A DNA stretch of 64,000 nucleotides from contig NZ_KB907716.1 of assembly GCF_000382165.1 (NCBI RefSeq), forward strand, positions 1 through 64,000, given 5' to 3'. The notes beneath the pieces are model-generated. The model did not search any database. It saw only the letters and a list, made by a program, of their open reading frames with translations, and had not been told where the DNA came from. Both the position numbers and the translations under genes were made by a program. This stretch comes from Arsukibacterium perlucidum DSM 18276. Lineage in GTDB: Bacteria; Pseudomonadota; Gammaproteobacteria; Enterobacterales; Alteromonadaceae. Below are positions 28,386-39,681 of the stretch, in pieces (position 1 is the stretch's first letter; every line of letters starts with the position of its first letter).

Positions 28386-30653
28386 ATGTTAAATAAAGAT
28401 CTGGAACTGACGCTGAACTTAGCGTTCCGGTTTGCGCGTGAACGCCGGCATGAATATATGACGGTTGAACATTTACTGCTGGCATTGCTGGATAATCCTG
28501 CGGCAGGTGATGCTTTAAAATCATGCGGCGCCAATATTGAAAAACTGCGGCTGGAGCTGGCCAGTTTTATTGATTCGACCACACCGCTGTTACCTGACGG
28601 TGACGCTGAACGTGACACCCAGCCAACGCTGGGCTTTCAGCGGGTACTGCAGCGAGCGGTATTTCATGTGCAATCGTCAGGAAAATCTGAAGTTACCGGT
28701 GCAAATGTGCTGGTCGCTATTTTCAGTGAGCAGGAGTCTCAGGCCGTTTACCTGCTGAAAAAAATCGATATTACCCGGCTAGACGTGGTTAATTTTATTT
28801 CCCATGGTGTTACTAAAACCGAAAAACTCGAACAGACAGATGACAGTCCGCAGGAAGAGCTGAGCGATACCATAGCGGAAGAAAGTAAATACCTGGAGAA
28901 CTTTACCAGCAATTTAAATGTGCAGGCTAAAAATGGTCATATTGATCCGTTAATTGGCCGGGACCGGGAAGTGGAGCGGGCGGTGCAGGTATTGTGCCGG
29001 CGTAAGAAAAACAACCCGTTACTGGTAGGTGAAGCCGGGGTAGGTAAAACAGCCATCGCCGAAGGCCTGGCGTATCGCATCGTACAGCAGCAAGTGCCTG
29101 AAGTGATAGCCAATGCCACCATTTATGCGCTTGATATGGGCGCCTTACTTGCAGGCACCAAATATCGTGGTGACTTTGAGAAGCGCTTAAAATCGTTGTT
29201 AAAAGAGCTGGAAAAAGAGAAAGATTCCATTTTATTTATCGACGAAATTCACACGGTAATAGGCGCTGGTGCCGCATCTGGCGGCGTGATGGATGCCTCC
29301 AACCTGATTAAACCGTTACTGTCGAGTGGCCGCTTACGTTGCATGGGGTCGACTACTTATCAGGAATTTAAGAGTATTTTTGAAAAGGACACCGCTCTGG
29401 TAAGGCGTTTTCAGAAAATTGATGTTACTGAGCCAAGCGTGGAAGATACCACCCGGATACTGATGGGTTTAAAAGAGCGTTACGAGCAGCATCACAATGT
29501 GCGTTATACCCAGAAAGCTATTCGGGCCGCAGCTGAGTTATCGGCCAAATATATTAATGAGCGGCATTTACCGGATAAGGCAATAGACGTTATTGATGAA
29601 GCGGGTGCCAGCCAGCGGCTGCTGCCGGCATCCAAGCGGAAAAAAGTGATTAATGTTGCTGAGATAGAACATGTTATCGCCAAAATGGCCCGGATCCCGG
29701 AAAAATCAGTATCGGCCTCCGATAAAGACGTGCTGGCAAATCTGGATCGCAATCTTAAACTGGTAGTGTTTGGTCAGGATGAACCGATAGAGGTGCTAAC
29801 CGCGGCCATCCGCTTGTCACGCTCTGGCCTGGGTAATGAAGAAAAGCCGATTGGTAACTTTTTGTTTGCCGGCCCGACCGGGGTAGGGAAAACTGAAGTA
29901 ACCAAACAGCTGGCCAAAGTTATGGGTGTCGAATTATTGCGCTTTGATATGTCGGAATATATGGAACGGCATGCTGTCAGCCGGCTGATAGGCGCACCGC
30001 CAGGCTATGTTGGTTTTGAGCAGGGTGGGTTACTCACTGACGCTGTGTCTAAACACCCATATTCAGTAGTGCTACTGGATGAGATTGAAAAAGCCCACAG
30101 TGATGTCTACAACATTTTGTTGCAGGTCATGGACCACGGCACCCTGACAGACAACAATGGCCGTAAGGTGGATTTCAGGAATGTAGTGCTGGTGATGACC
30201 ACCAATGCCGGGGTGCAGGAAACGGTGCGTAAATCGATTGGCTTTAAACAGCAGGATCACAGCCACGATGCGTTAAGTGAGATAAACCGCACTTTCAGCC
30301 CTGAATTCCGCAACCGGCTGGATGGTATTATCTGGTTTAAACACCTGGCTGAGGATATTATTCTGCAAATTGTTGATAAGTTTGTTTGTGATTTACAGGT
30401 GCAGTTAGATAAGAAACAGGTATCAATGGAATTAACCGCAGATGCCAGACAATGGCTGGCTGATAAGGGTTATGACCAGGCAATGGGTGCAAGGCCTATG
30501 GCGCGGGTTATTCAGGAACATCTGAAAAAACCGCTGGCCAATGAAATTCTATTTGGTCGCTTACTGCACGGTGGTGATGTTAAAGTCAGCCTGAAAAATG
30601 ATACGTTGATTTTTGACTATGAGACGGAGCAGGATCTGGCATTAATGGATTAG
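28386..30653 (+). CDS. clpA: ATP-dependent Clp protease ATP-binding subunit ClpA
   Basis: ClpA is a AAA+ unfoldase that feeds ClpP. The 755-residue protein has an N-domain (about 1-145), a first AAA module with Walker [10 protein letters not shown] near 215, and a second with GPTGVGKTE near 496, plus the C-terminal [15 protein letters not shown] Walker B and the C-terminal small domain. The IGL loop that docks on ClpP is present in KSIGFKQQ. It follows clpS. A hairpin terminator at 30677-30706 closes the unit. Confidence 0.97.
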   Translation: MLNKDLELTLNLAFRFARERRHEYMTVEHLLLALLDNPAAGDALKSCGANIEKLRLELASFIDSTTPLLPDGDAERDTQPTLGFQRVLQRAVFHVQSSGKSEVTGANVLVAIFSEQESQAVYLLKKIDITRLDVVNFISHGVTKTEKLEQTDDSPQEELSDTIAEESKYLENFTSNLNVQAKNGHIDPLIGRDREVERAVQVLCRRKKNNPLLVGEAGVGKTAIAEGLAYRIVQQQVPEVIANATIYALDMGALLAGTKYRGDFEKRLKSLLKELEKEKDSILFIDEIHTVIGAGAASGGVMDASNLIKPLLSSGRLRCMGSTTYQEFKSIFEKDTALVRRFQKIDVTEPSVEDTTRILMGLKERYEQHHNVRYTQKAIRAAAELSAKYINERHLPDKAIDVIDEAGASQRLLPASKRKKVINVAEIEHVIAKMARIPEKSVSASDKDVLANLDRNLKLVVFGQDEPIEVLTAAIRLSRSGLGNEEKPIGNFLFAGPTGVGKTEVTKQLAKVMGVELLRFDMSEYMERHAVSRLIGAPPGYVGFEQGGLLTDAVSKHPYSVVLLDEIEKAHSDVYNILLQVMDHGTLTDNNGRKVDFRNVVLVMTTNAGVQETVRKSIGFKQQDHSHDALSEINRTFSPEFRNRLDGIIWFKHLAEDIILQIVDKFVCDLQVQLDKKQVSMELTADARQWLADKGYDQAMGARPMARVIQEHLKKPLANEILFGRLLHGGDVKVSLKNDTLIFDYETEQDLALMD

Positions 30654-30676
30654 GTCAGTATTTTCAGCAAACAAAC

Positions 30677-30706
30677 AAAAAACCCGGTAATTACCGGGTT
30701 TTTTGT
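30677..30706. terminator. Bidirectional terminator between clpA and infA
   Basis: ACCCGGTAA-TTACCGGGT (30682-30699), with six A before and six T after. It ends clpA and converging infA. In E. coli a serW tRNA gene lies in this gap; none is present here. Confidence 0.85.
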
Positions 30707-30719
30707 TACTAAAGCTGAT

Positions 30720-30938
<219 letters not shown>

Positions 30939-31034
30939 TCAGCGTACTCGCCTCTATAAATTTGGGGTCAACCTTCAAAAAACTGCGCAGATTGTGCCGA
31001 AATCACAGCAATAAGTAAAGCAGCAAGCGCTTTT

Positions 31035-31763
31035 TTAGGCAAAAGAGTGCCATTGTCCCTGAATAAATCGCTGTTGTGGGGTAAATTCGGCCTTATATGC
31101 CATCTTCTGACAGGCCGCGACCAGATATCCTAAATAAACAAAAGCTTTCTGGTCTGCGCTGGCTTGCTCCAGCAAATACATAATTGCCAGTTTACCGGGC
31201 GACAACTGCTGGTATTGCTCAGCAAAAAAGGTATAAACCGCTGAATAGCTGTCGGCAAGCTCGTCAATAATACTGACGCTGACAAGTTGCTCCTCATCAT
31301 ATATTTCCAGAAATCGCACCGGTAGCCAGCTGCATTCCAGCATACTGTTCAGTTGCTCTGTGGTTGCCGGAAACATAATGCCATCATCATGTTTAAAGGC
31401 GATGTATGCGGCAAATAGCCTGAAATAGCCGGCTAAATCAGCTTTGGTTACCAGCCGGTATTGCAAACCTGCTCGCCGGGCTTTATTAAGTAACCGGCGT
31501 TGGCTGCGTGATGGCTGCCATTGTTGCGGCTGAATTCGTACCGACTGACACGCTTTACAAGCCGGGCAGTGCGGGGTGTAGCTTTGCTCGCCACTGCGCC
31601 TGAAATTAGCTGCCAGTAATTGCTGATATAACTCAGCACTGATGGGCTCGTCCGGCATTAACACTACTAACTGCTCTTGCTGGCCGGCTAAGTAACTGCA
31701 CGGGCCGGGTTGGGTGATGCCAAAGCGTAATGGCAGTTTTGTTGGCAGCAAAGGCTCAGCCAT
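31035..31763 (-). CDS. bpt: Aspartate/glutamate leucyltransferase (Bpt)
   Basis: The 242-residue enzyme transfers leucine from Leu-tRNA to proteins with N-terminal Asp or Glu, making them N-degrons for ClpS/ClpAP. It has the R-transferase layout: N-terminal PCSYLAGQQEQLVVLMP and CPACKACQSVRIQ cysteines, then the GNAT-like domain with DELADSYSAVYTFF and VYLGYLV. Family assignment (Bpt rather than eukaryotic Ate1) follows length and bacterial context. It overlaps aat by 8 bp, so the two are coupled. Confidence 0.93.
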   Translation of the reverse strand: MAEPLLPTKLPLRFGITQPGPCSYLAGQQEQLVVLMPDEPISAELYQQLLAANFRRSGEQSYTPHCPACKACQSVRIQPQQWQPSRSQRRLLNKARRAGLQYRLVTKADLAGYFRLFAAYIAFKHDDGIMFPATTEQLNSMLECSWLPVRFLEIYDEEQLVSVSIIDELADSYSAVYTFFAEQYQQLSPGKLAIMYLLEQASADQKAFVYLGYLVAACQKMAYKAEFTPQQRFIQGQWHSFA

Positions 31764-32472
31764 TAGCTAAACTCAGCCATTTTGGCTGCCAGTGATCGTG
31801 CGGGCTGCTAATTTTTGCCTGTTGTTGTAACAAGCTCAAATAGTGTGGCCGGTCGATAGTCCCGGCACCTAATTGCTGTAAAAACGGGTTAGGGATCTGG
31901 CAGTCAATCCAGCCTGCTGCATACCGGCTTAAATGTTGTTGCAGGGCCAGTAAGGCAAATTTCGCTGCATCGGGTACCCGGTTAAACATTGATTCACCAC
32001 AAAATAAACCGCCAACAACAATACCATAAAGGCCGCCAACCAGCTGCTGGTCCTGCCACACTTCAATACTGTGGGCATGGCCGTGCTGATGCAGGCGCTG
32101 ATAGGCCTGCTGCATCGGTGGTAATATCCAGGTTTCAGGTTGGTTTTTGCGCGGTGCAGCGCAACCCCGTACTACCTCGTCAAAGGCATGATTAAGGGTC
32201 AGGCTTAGTGCTGAGCGCTGCCATGTTTTCCGCAGGGTCCGGTTAAACTTCAGGCTGGCTGGCGCAAATATAGCCCGGGTTGCCGGGCTCCACCATAACA
32301 ACGGGTCGCCATCGCTGAACCACGGGAAAATGCCGCTGCGGTAAGCCAGCGTCAGGCGGGCAACCGATAAATCGCCGCCCATTGCCAGTAAGCCGTCAGG
32401 CTGCCCGAGCGCCCGCTCAACCGGCGGAAACCAAAGTTGAGCAGGGTCGAGCTCAGGTAAGTAGATGGCCAT
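31756..32472 (-). CDS. aat: Leucyl/phenylalanyl-tRNA--protein transferase
   Basis: Aat adds Leu or Phe to N-terminal Lys or Arg. The 238-residue protein shows FPPVERALGQPDGLLAMGGD, AYRSGIFPWFSDGDPLLWWS, SIEVWQDQQLVGGLYGI and CGESMFNR, all characteristic. It stands first in the aat-bpt pair, 27 bp after trxB. With Bpt, ClpS and ClpA in the same 6 kb it completes an N-degron pathway cluster. Confidence 0.97.
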   Translation of the reverse strand: MAIYLPELDPAQLWFPPVERALGQPDGLLAMGGDLSVARLTLAYRSGIFPWFSDGDPLLWWSPATRAIFAPASLKFNRTLRKTWQRSALSLTLNHAFDEVVRGCAAPRKNQPETWILPPMQQAYQRLHQHGHAHSIEVWQDQQLVGGLYGIVVGGLFCGESMFNRVPDAAKFALLALQQHLSRYAAGWIDCQIPNPFLQQLGAGTIDRPHYLSLLQQQAKISSPHDHWQPKWLSLANG

Positions 32473-32499
32473 GGTAACTGGCTTGTTTAGCTTGTGACA

Positions 32500-33860
<1,361 letters not shown>

Positions 33861-35399
33861 ATGAAAACAACAAAATCCCTCATCGTCCTTGGTGTCAGCA
33901 GTTGCTTCGCTTTATCCTTAACCTCTCAGGCTGTAGCCGAAACACTGGTTGACGCCAGCGACGACAGTGGCCGCTACATTATTAAGTTTAAGCCAACCGC
34001 AGCGGTTATGAGCAGCAATAATGGCCAGAGTGAATTTAATACGCAGCAGGCTGAATCAGTATTACGTGGCCATCGGGTTAACGCCATGATGCACTTAAAA
34101 TCAGCAAACGCCAGCGTGGCAAAATTAACGCCAGGCCAGCGGAAAGCGTTAGAGGCTAACCCGAATATTCAGTATGTAGAAGAAGATCCTAAACGTTACC
34201 TGATGGATGTAATAAGCCCGATGGCGCAGTCGACCCCATACGGCATCAATATGGTGCAGGCTAATCAGGTGAGTGATGGCAGCGCCGGCAATATTAAAGT
34301 GTGTGTAATTGATACCGGCTATACCTCTGGCCATGAAGATTTACAAAGCTCAGGCGTTACCGGTTTTGCATTTTCCAGCACTGGCAACTGGTTTTCTGAT
34401 GGCAATGGTCATGGTACTCATGTAGCCGGCACCATGGTAGCGCTGGACAATAACTCTGGTGTAGTCGGCGTTATCGGCTCGGGTCAGGCCGGGGTGCATA
34501 TCGTTAAAATATTCAACGATTCAGGTAACTGGACCTTTGCCTCCAATCTGATCCAGGGCATCCAGTCTTGTAAAGATGCCGGTGCCAAAGTGGTTAACAT
34601 GAGCCTTGGTGGCGGCTCATCTAACCAGACAGAAAACAATGCCATGAACAGTTTCTATAATGACGGCATGTTACTGGTGGCGGCAGCGGGAAATGGCGGT
34701 AACACCAGTTTGTCTTATCCTGCATCCTATAATTCAGTAGTATCAGTGGCAGCGGTAGATTCAAACCGGAATGTGGCCAGTTTTTCGCAGCGTAACTCGC
34801 AGGTAGAAATTTCCGGACCGGGGGTGAATGTCAGTTCAACCTGGCGTAATGGTGGCTACAACAGTATCAGCGGTACTTCTATGGCCTCACCACACGTAGC
34901 GGGTGTTGCCGCGCTGGTATGGAGTAACCACCCGTCATGTTCCGCACCACAAATCCGCAATGCGTTAAATGCAACCGCACAAGATCGCGGTACAGCCGGC
35001 CGGGATAACTCTTACGGCTGGGGCATAGTGCAAGCTAAAGCGGCGAATGATTGGATAACCAACAATGGCTGTGACGGCAGCGGTGGTGGTGTTACCCCTC
35101 CGGGCGGCGGCGCTACCTTCCCGAACCTGTCAGCTTCAACCGGCCAATGGTTACGGGGCAGCTATCAGATCCCATCAGGCGTATCGCAACTTACCTTCCA
35201 GATCTCGGGCGGTAGCGGTGATGCCGACTTGTATGTACGTTATGGCAGCCAGCCAAGCACCAGTGCCTACACCTGTCGGCCTTACTTAAATGGTAATAAC
35301 GAAGTTTGCACCATTAACAACCCGCAAGCCGGCACCTGGCATGTTGGTATCCGTGCCTACACGGCCTTTAGTGGCGTAACGTACAGCTACCAGTACTAA
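33861..35399 (+). CDS. Secreted S8 subtilisin-like serine protease with PPC domain
   Basis: A Sec signal peptide (ending ALSLTSQAVAE) is followed by an I9 inhibitor propeptide (RYIIKFKPTAAV to ANPNIQYVEED, about 40-113), the S8 catalytic domain, and a Gly-rich linker to a C-terminal pre-peptidase domain (about 420-512). The triad is in CVIDTGYTSGHEDL (Asp near 151), GNGHGTHVAGTM (His near 186) and SGTSMASPHVAG (Ser near 340). The PPC domain has DADLYVRYGSQPS and is usually removed on maturation. It is an extracellular nutrient-scavenging protease. It is monocistronic. Confidence 0.95.
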   Translation: MKTTKSLIVLGVSSCFALSLTSQAVAETLVDASDDSGRYIIKFKPTAAVMSSNNGQSEFNTQQAESVLRGHRVNAMMHLKSANASVAKLTPGQRKALEANPNIQYVEEDPKRYLMDVISPMAQSTPYGINMVQANQVSDGSAGNIKVCVIDTGYTSGHEDLQSSGVTGFAFSSTGNWFSDGNGHGTHVAGTMVALDNNSGVVGVIGSGQAGVHIVKIFNDSGNWTFASNLIQGIQSCKDAGAKVVNMSLGGGSSNQTENNAMNSFYNDGMLLVAAAGNGGNTSLSYPASYNSVVSVAAVDSNRNVASFSQRNSQVEISGPGVNVSSTWRNGGYNSISGTSMASPHVAGVAALVWSNHPSCSAPQIRNALNATAQDRGTAGRDNSYGWGIVQAKAANDWITNNGCDGSGGGVTPPGGGATFPNLSASTGQWLRGSYQIPSGVSQLTFQISGGSGDADLYVRYGSQPSTSAYTCRPYLNGNNEVCTINNPQAGTWHVGIRAYTAFSGVTYSYQY

Positions 35400-35430
35400 G
35401 CTGTAACAAACACCCGCTAAGGTTGTTATC

Positions 35431-35457
35431 AGGGCTGCGTAAGCAGCCCTTTTTTAT
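35431..35457. terminator. Terminator after the subtilisin gene
   Basis: AGGGCTGC-GTAA-GCAGCCCT followed by five or six T. It also lies downstream of the converging hemolysin III gene, whose side has no strong T-run. Confidence 0.8.
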
Positions 35458-35484
35458 AGGTTTTACGCCATTTATGACATTGCG

Positions 35485-36132
35485 TTACGCATGTGGCATC
35501 ACATACAAATACACCGCTAAAAAGTGCAATATGCTGCCGGCCAGCACGAATAAGTGCCAGATCATATGATGCAGGTACAGCCTGCGCCAGATGTAAAACA
35601 GCACGCCTCCGGAGTAGGCCAGGCCGCCGGCCAGTAACAGCCACATTGCCGGAGCGGGCACATTTGCCAGCATCGGCTTAATCGCCACCACGACTATCCA
35701 GCCTAATCCCAGATACAGCGCTAAAGATAATTTTTTATACTTAAGACCGGTAGCCAGTTCCAAAATCACGCCGGTAATGGCGATAAGCCAGATTATTGTA
35801 AATAAGGTCAGGCCCCAGTCATCGCGCAGACTGATCAGCGTAAAAGGCGTATAGGTACCGGCGATCAGAATAAAAATAGCCGCATGGTCCAGCTGGCGCA
35901 GCCGGTACTTGATAAGCGGGCTATGAATGCTGTGGTACAGCGCCGAGCTGCTATAAAGCAGAATAATACTGCTGCCATAAATTATCGCACTGGCCAGTTG
36001 CCAGTTGTCACCAAAACTAAGGCTTAGCCGCAGCATCAGTACCAGGCCAATTACGCCCAGTACGGCGCCAATGGCGTGACTTAACGCGTGCAGCTGTTCT
36101 TCCAGCGGAGTATAACGGCTTATACTGGTCAT
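35485..36132 (-). CDS. trhA: TrhA / hemolysin III family membrane protein
   Basis: The 215-residue protein has about seven transmembrane helices and the family signatures EEQLHALSHAIGAVLGVIGL near the N-terminus, YHSIHS near 65, DHAAIFILIAGTYTPF and the C-terminal HMIWHLFVLAGSILHF. These hold the conserved His/Asp/Ser metal-type site of the PAQR superfamily. E. coli YqfA/TrhA affects membrane fatty-acid balance; haemolysis is not established for this member. Confidence 0.9.
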   Translation of the reverse strand: MTSISRYTPLEEQLHALSHAIGAVLGVIGLVLMLRLSLSFGDNWQLASAIIYGSSIILLYSSSALYHSIHSPLIKYRLRQLDHAAIFILIAGTYTPFTLISLRDDWGLTLFTIIWLIAITGVILELATGLKYKKLSLALYLGLGWIVVVAIKPMLANVPAPAMWLLLAGGLAYSGGVLFYIWRRLYLHHMIWHLFVLAGSILHFLAVYLYVMPHA

Positions 36133-36316
36133 AGGGTTTACCGGGCCTGTTAGTTAAACAGCGTCATTCAGTTGCGTATCTTAACAACAACCGGCCTCAG
36201 GTAAACAACAACCTGACACTAAGCGGTAAAAGCATTGGTATTTGCGGGCAGCAGCGTTACACTGCGCTTTTTTAGTAAAGCCGGTTTCGCAAAACCGACT
36301 AAGCAAAGCTAGCCTT

Positions 36317-37567
36317 ATGCCACTACTTATTATCCTGGGTTATGTCTGGCCCGAACCTAATTCATCTGCTGCGGGCAGCCGGATGCTCAACCTTATAAAG
36401 CTTTATCTGAGCTATGGTTGGCAGGTGCAGTTTGCCAGCCCGGCTGAACTGAGCCCGCATCGGTATAGGCTGGCCGAACTTGGCGTAGCTGAGCAGCAAA
36501 TTACATTAAACTGCACTAGTTTTGATAACTGGCTGGCTGCGCAAAATCCGCAGGCGGTGATGTTTGACCGTTTTATGCTGGAAGAGCAATTTGGCTGGAG
36601 GGTAGAGCAGGCGTGCCCGGCGGCCATGCGTATTCTGGATATGGAAGATTGCCATGCCCTGCGTCAGGCCAGACAGCAGTGCCACACCCAGCAGCGGCCG
36701 GTTGGCGCTGAGGCGCTTAACTCTGAGCTGGCGCTACGGGAAATTGCGGCCATATATCGCTGTGATCTTACGCTGGTTATCTCAGAGGCAGAAATGCAGA
36801 TCTTGCAACAGCACTATGGCGTGCCGGCGGCGCTGCTGTGTTATTGCCCGTTCTGGTTGGATAAGCTGCCGCCAATCAACAGCCCGGGATACAATGAGCG
36901 CCAGCACTTTATCGCCATTGGCAATTTTCGCCATGCCCCCAACTGGCATGCGGTATTGTGGTTAAAACAACAGATCTGGCCGCAAATCCGTAAACAGCTA
37001 CCTAACGCTCAACTGCATATTTACGGTGCTTATCCGCCACCGAAAGCAACTGCGCTGGATAACCCGCAGCAGGGCTTTTTAGTCAAAGGCTGGGTTGCCG
37101 ACAGCAGGCAGGTTATGCGCCAGGCCAGGGTTTGTTTGGCACCGTTGGCCTTTGGGGCGGGTTTAAAGGGCAAACTGCTGGAAGCTATGTGTCAGGGGAC
37201 ACCCAGTGTTACCACTGATATTGGCGCCGAGGGCATGAGCATCGACACCGGCTGGAGCGGTGCTATTGCTAATGATAGTGCTGCTATTGCCAGTGCTGCA
37301 GTAGCACTTTATCAGGACGAGCCACGTTGGCAGCTGGCACAACAACAAGGTTCTCAGATCATCGCCCGGCGTTTTAGTCCGGAGCAGGCGTTGCGGGTCT
37401 GGCGGCAGATTGAACAGGTACGGGCAGATTTAGATAAACAGCGTCAGGCAAACTTTACCGGGCTGATGCTCAGGCATCATGCTTATCGCAGTACCAAGTT
37501 TATGGGCCAGTGGATAGAGGTAAAAAGTAAACTGGCGCAAATTGCGCCAGTATCGGGTAACGAATAA
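36317..37567 (+). CDS. Glycosyltransferase, GT4-like
   Basis: The 416-residue protein (from ATG 36317, MPLLIILGYVWPEPNSSAAG) has two Rossmann-like halves. The donor-binding half includes IGNFRHAPNWHAVLWLKQQI, GWVADSRQVMRQARVCLAPL, GAGLKGKLLEAMCQGTPSV and TTDIGAEGM, as in GT4 retaining transferases. Acceptor and sugar are unknown. It stands alone, not in a polysaccharide cluster. The TTG opening at 36242 gives 25 residues with no family resemblance. Confidence 0.85.
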   Translation: MPLLIILGYVWPEPNSSAAGSRMLNLIKLYLSYGWQVQFASPAELSPHRYRLAELGVAEQQITLNCTSFDNWLAAQNPQAVMFDRFMLEEQFGWRVEQACPAAMRILDMEDCHALRQARQQCHTQQRPVGAEALNSELALREIAAIYRCDLTLVISEAEMQILQQHYGVPAALLCYCPFWLDKLPPINSPGYNERQHFIAIGNFRHAPNWHAVLWLKQQIWPQIRKQLPNAQLHIYGAYPPPKATALDNPQQGFLVKGWVADSRQVMRQARVCLAPLAFGAGLKGKLLEAMCQGTPSVTTDIGAEGMSIDTGWSGAIANDSAAIASAAVALYQDEPRWQLAQQQGSQIIARRFSPEQALRVWRQIEQVRADLDKQRQANFTGLMLRHHAYRSTKFMGQWIEVKSKLAQIAPVSGNE

Positions 37568-37595
37568 CTAACTGTTAATACAAAAGGTAATAGTA

Positions 37596-37994
37596 TTAAC
37601 GCGAACCACGAGGTGGCCGTTGCTTGCTATCGTTTATTTTATCAGCCCAGAAAGCAGCAGCTGCGCCGGGGCTGGTTTTTGCCGGTTTAGCGGCTGTAGT
37701 TTTGCTTTTTGCCGCTGGTTTGGCTGCAGCTTTTTCAGCTGGTTTAGCGGCTTTAGCTGGTTTGTCAGCCTTTTCTGCCTTAGCAGGTTTTTCTGATTTA
37801 GCCGCAGCAGTTTTGGCTTTAGCGCCTTTACCATAGCTTTCAGCTAATTCTGCCAGTTCAGCCAGACGGATATTTTTACCGCCATCAACACTGAACCAGC
37901 CTGGCTTTTGCTCCAGCTCGGGCTCTTTACCAAATTTTGCTTTGTAAGCTGCGGTAAAATCAGCGATTACCTGATCTTTATCCAATTTTGTCAT
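37596..37994 (-). CDS. Small basic protein with histone H1-like Lys/Ala/Pro tail
   Basis: Residues 1-56 look folded (MTKLDKDQVIADFTAAYKAK, and PGWFSVDGGKNIRLAELAEL). Residues 57-108 are a low-complexity tail of Lys, Ala, Pro and Ser with repeated KPAKA and AAKPA blocks, much like the C-terminus of histone H1 and bacterial H1-like proteins. The last 24 residues (AAAAFWADKINDSKQRPPRG) look specific again. A nucleoid or RNA-binding role is inferred from composition. The tail repeats would be prone to slippage. Confidence 0.8.
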   Translation of the reverse strand: MTKLDKDQVIADFTAAYKAKFGKEPELEQKPGWFSVDGGKNIRLAELAELAESYGKGAKAKTAAAKSEKPAKAEKADKPAKAAKPAEKAAAKPAAKSKTTAAKPAKTSPGAAAAFWADKINDSKQRPPRGSR

Positions 37995-38135
37995 GCTTAG
38001 GGTACCTGTGCGTGAAAATTAATCGTTGCCAGCTATTTATACATCAAAACACGGGTAATAGACAAATCTGCCTGCTTTTTAACAGTTTTTAAGTACAATA
38101 GTGCCATTAATGGATGATTTAAACCGGAGTATTTT

Positions 38136-38897
38136 ATGTTGCAACGGCAACAACTGGCCAGCCTGTTAGCAGAGCTGCTGCAAACCGAACGGGTTCGTGA
38201 TTATTGTCCTAATGGCTTGCAGGTAGAGGGCAAGCAGAATATAACCCGGATAGTTACCGGGGTAACGGCCAGCCAGGCATTAGTAGATGCGGCAATTGAG
38301 TGGGGCGCTGATGCCATTTTAGTGCACCACGGTTACTTCTGGAAAAACGAAGCAGCAGAGATAACCGGTATGAAGAAAAAAAGGTTACAGGCGTTATTGG
38401 CCAATGACATAAACCTGTTTGCCTATCATCTGCCATTAGATATTCATCCGACGCTTGGTAACAATGCCCAGCTGGGCAAATTGTTGAACACTGAGTCAAT
38501 AACGCCGTTAGTAACCGTTGAACCGGTTGGAGTGCTGATGCAGGGTGAATATCCTGAGCCCAGAAGTTTAAGTGAGGTGGCAGTGCTGTTGCAGCAGCAA
38601 CTGGGCCGTGAGGTGCTGGCGCACGATGCCGGAACTAATAAAATCGTCCGCAAGCTGGCATGGTGTACCGGTGGTGGCCAGGGCTACATTGAACAAGCGG
38701 CCGCAGCCGGCGCTGATTTGTTTATCAGTGGTGAAGTGTCTGAACAAACCATTCATGTTTCGCGCGAGCTCAATATTCATTTTATTGCCGCTGGCCATCA
38801 CGCCACCGAGCGTTACGGTGTTAAGGCCCTGGGCGAATACCTGGGCGCTAATTATCCGGTAGAGGTTAAGTTTATTGATATCGATAACCCGGCATGA
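38136..38897 (+). CDS. NIF3-like dinuclear metal-center protein (YbgI family)
   Basis: The 253-residue protein has the metal ligands in ILVHHGYFWKNEA and FAYHLPLDIHPTLGNN, and the C-terminal HFIAAGHHATERYGVKAL. Family members form toroidal hexamers with two metals per subunit; the biochemical role is uncertain, although GTP cyclohydrolase activity was reported for one relative. It overlaps cmoM by 4 bp (ATGA), so the two are coupled. Confidence 0.93.
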   Translation: MLQRQQLASLLAELLQTERVRDYCPNGLQVEGKQNITRIVTGVTASQALVDAAIEWGADAILVHHGYFWKNEAAEITGMKKKRLQALLANDINLFAYHLPLDIHPTLGNNAQLGKLLNTESITPLVTVEPVGVLMQGEYPEPRSLSEVAVLLQQQLGREVLAHDAGTNKIVRKLAWCTGGGQGYIEQAAAAGADLFISGEVSEQTIHVSRELNIHFIAAGHHATERYGVKALGEYLGANYPVEVKFIDIDNPA

Positions 38898-39679
38898 ATA
38901 AAGATACCGATCGCAGTTTTGACGGCATTGCCGCCAAGTTTCAACGCAACATTTACCAAAGTAGTAAAGGCGAGATCCGCCAGCAGGTGCTGCTGCGTGA
39001 TTTAGCCAGCTTAGCTATGCTGCAGGCGCCCTGTCAGATACTGGACGTGGGTGCAGGCCAGGGCCAGCTAAGTCTGGCGCTGGCGAACATGGGACATAGT
39101 GTTCATTTAACCGATATCTCTGCTGAAATGCTGGCCATGGCTGCTGAAACGGCTGCTGCTCAGGGCCTGGCGGTATCAGGGCCGGCGGCGCAACTGCAGT
39201 TCAGTAAGTTAAGCCTGGCGGAGTTAAGCAGGGATAGTCAGCAACAGTATCCGTTGGTGTTATGCCATGCCATGTTGGAATGGCTGGCCCAGCCAGATGC
39301 GGCGCTAAATCAGCTATCCCAGCTGGTGGCGCCAGGCGGGGTATTGTCATTGATGTACTACAACAAAGATGCTAAGCGGCTTAGTAATATTCTGTATGGT
39401 AACTTTGACTATGTCGCAGCCGATTTTAAGGTAAAAAAGAAAGTCAGTTTAAGCCCGCAAAATCCGCTGGAGCCGCTGCTGGTCGAGCAGTGGTATCAGC
39501 AAGCTGGGTTTAGCGTAATCAGCAAAACCGGGGTACGCTGTTTTCACGATTATCTGCAAAACCGCAGTATGCAACAAAGCCACTTTAGTCAGTTGCTTGA
39601 GCTGGAGCTGAAATATAACCGGCAAGAGCCCTATGCTTCGCTGGGGCGATATACCCACCTGTTGCTGACCAGACTGTGA
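38894..39679 (+). CDS. cmoM: tRNA 5-carboxymethoxyuridine methyltransferase
   Basis: CmoM methylates the carboxyl of cmo5U34 in some tRNAs to mcmo5U, using SAM. The 261-residue enzyme begins with the family signature RSFDGIAAKFQRNIYQSSKG, has motif I LDVGAGQGQLSLALA, and ends with LGRYTHLLL as in E. coli CmoM. NFDYVAADFKVKKK and GVRCFHDYL are further matches. It ends 2 bp before the converging tamB gene, with no terminator between. Confidence 0.93.
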   Translation: MNKDTDRSFDGIAAKFQRNIYQSSKGEIRQQVLLRDLASLAMLQAPCQILDVGAGQGQLSLALANMGHSVHLTDISAEMLAMAAETAAAQGLAVSGPAAQLQFSKLSLAELSRDSQQQYPLVLCHAMLEWLAQPDAALNQLSQLVAPGGVLSLMYYNKDAKRLSNILYGNFDYVAADFKVKKKVSLSPQNPLEPLLVEQWYQQAGFSVISKTGVRCFHDYLQNRSMQQSHFSQLLELELKYNRQEPYASLGRYTHLLLTRL

Positions 39680-39681
39680 TT

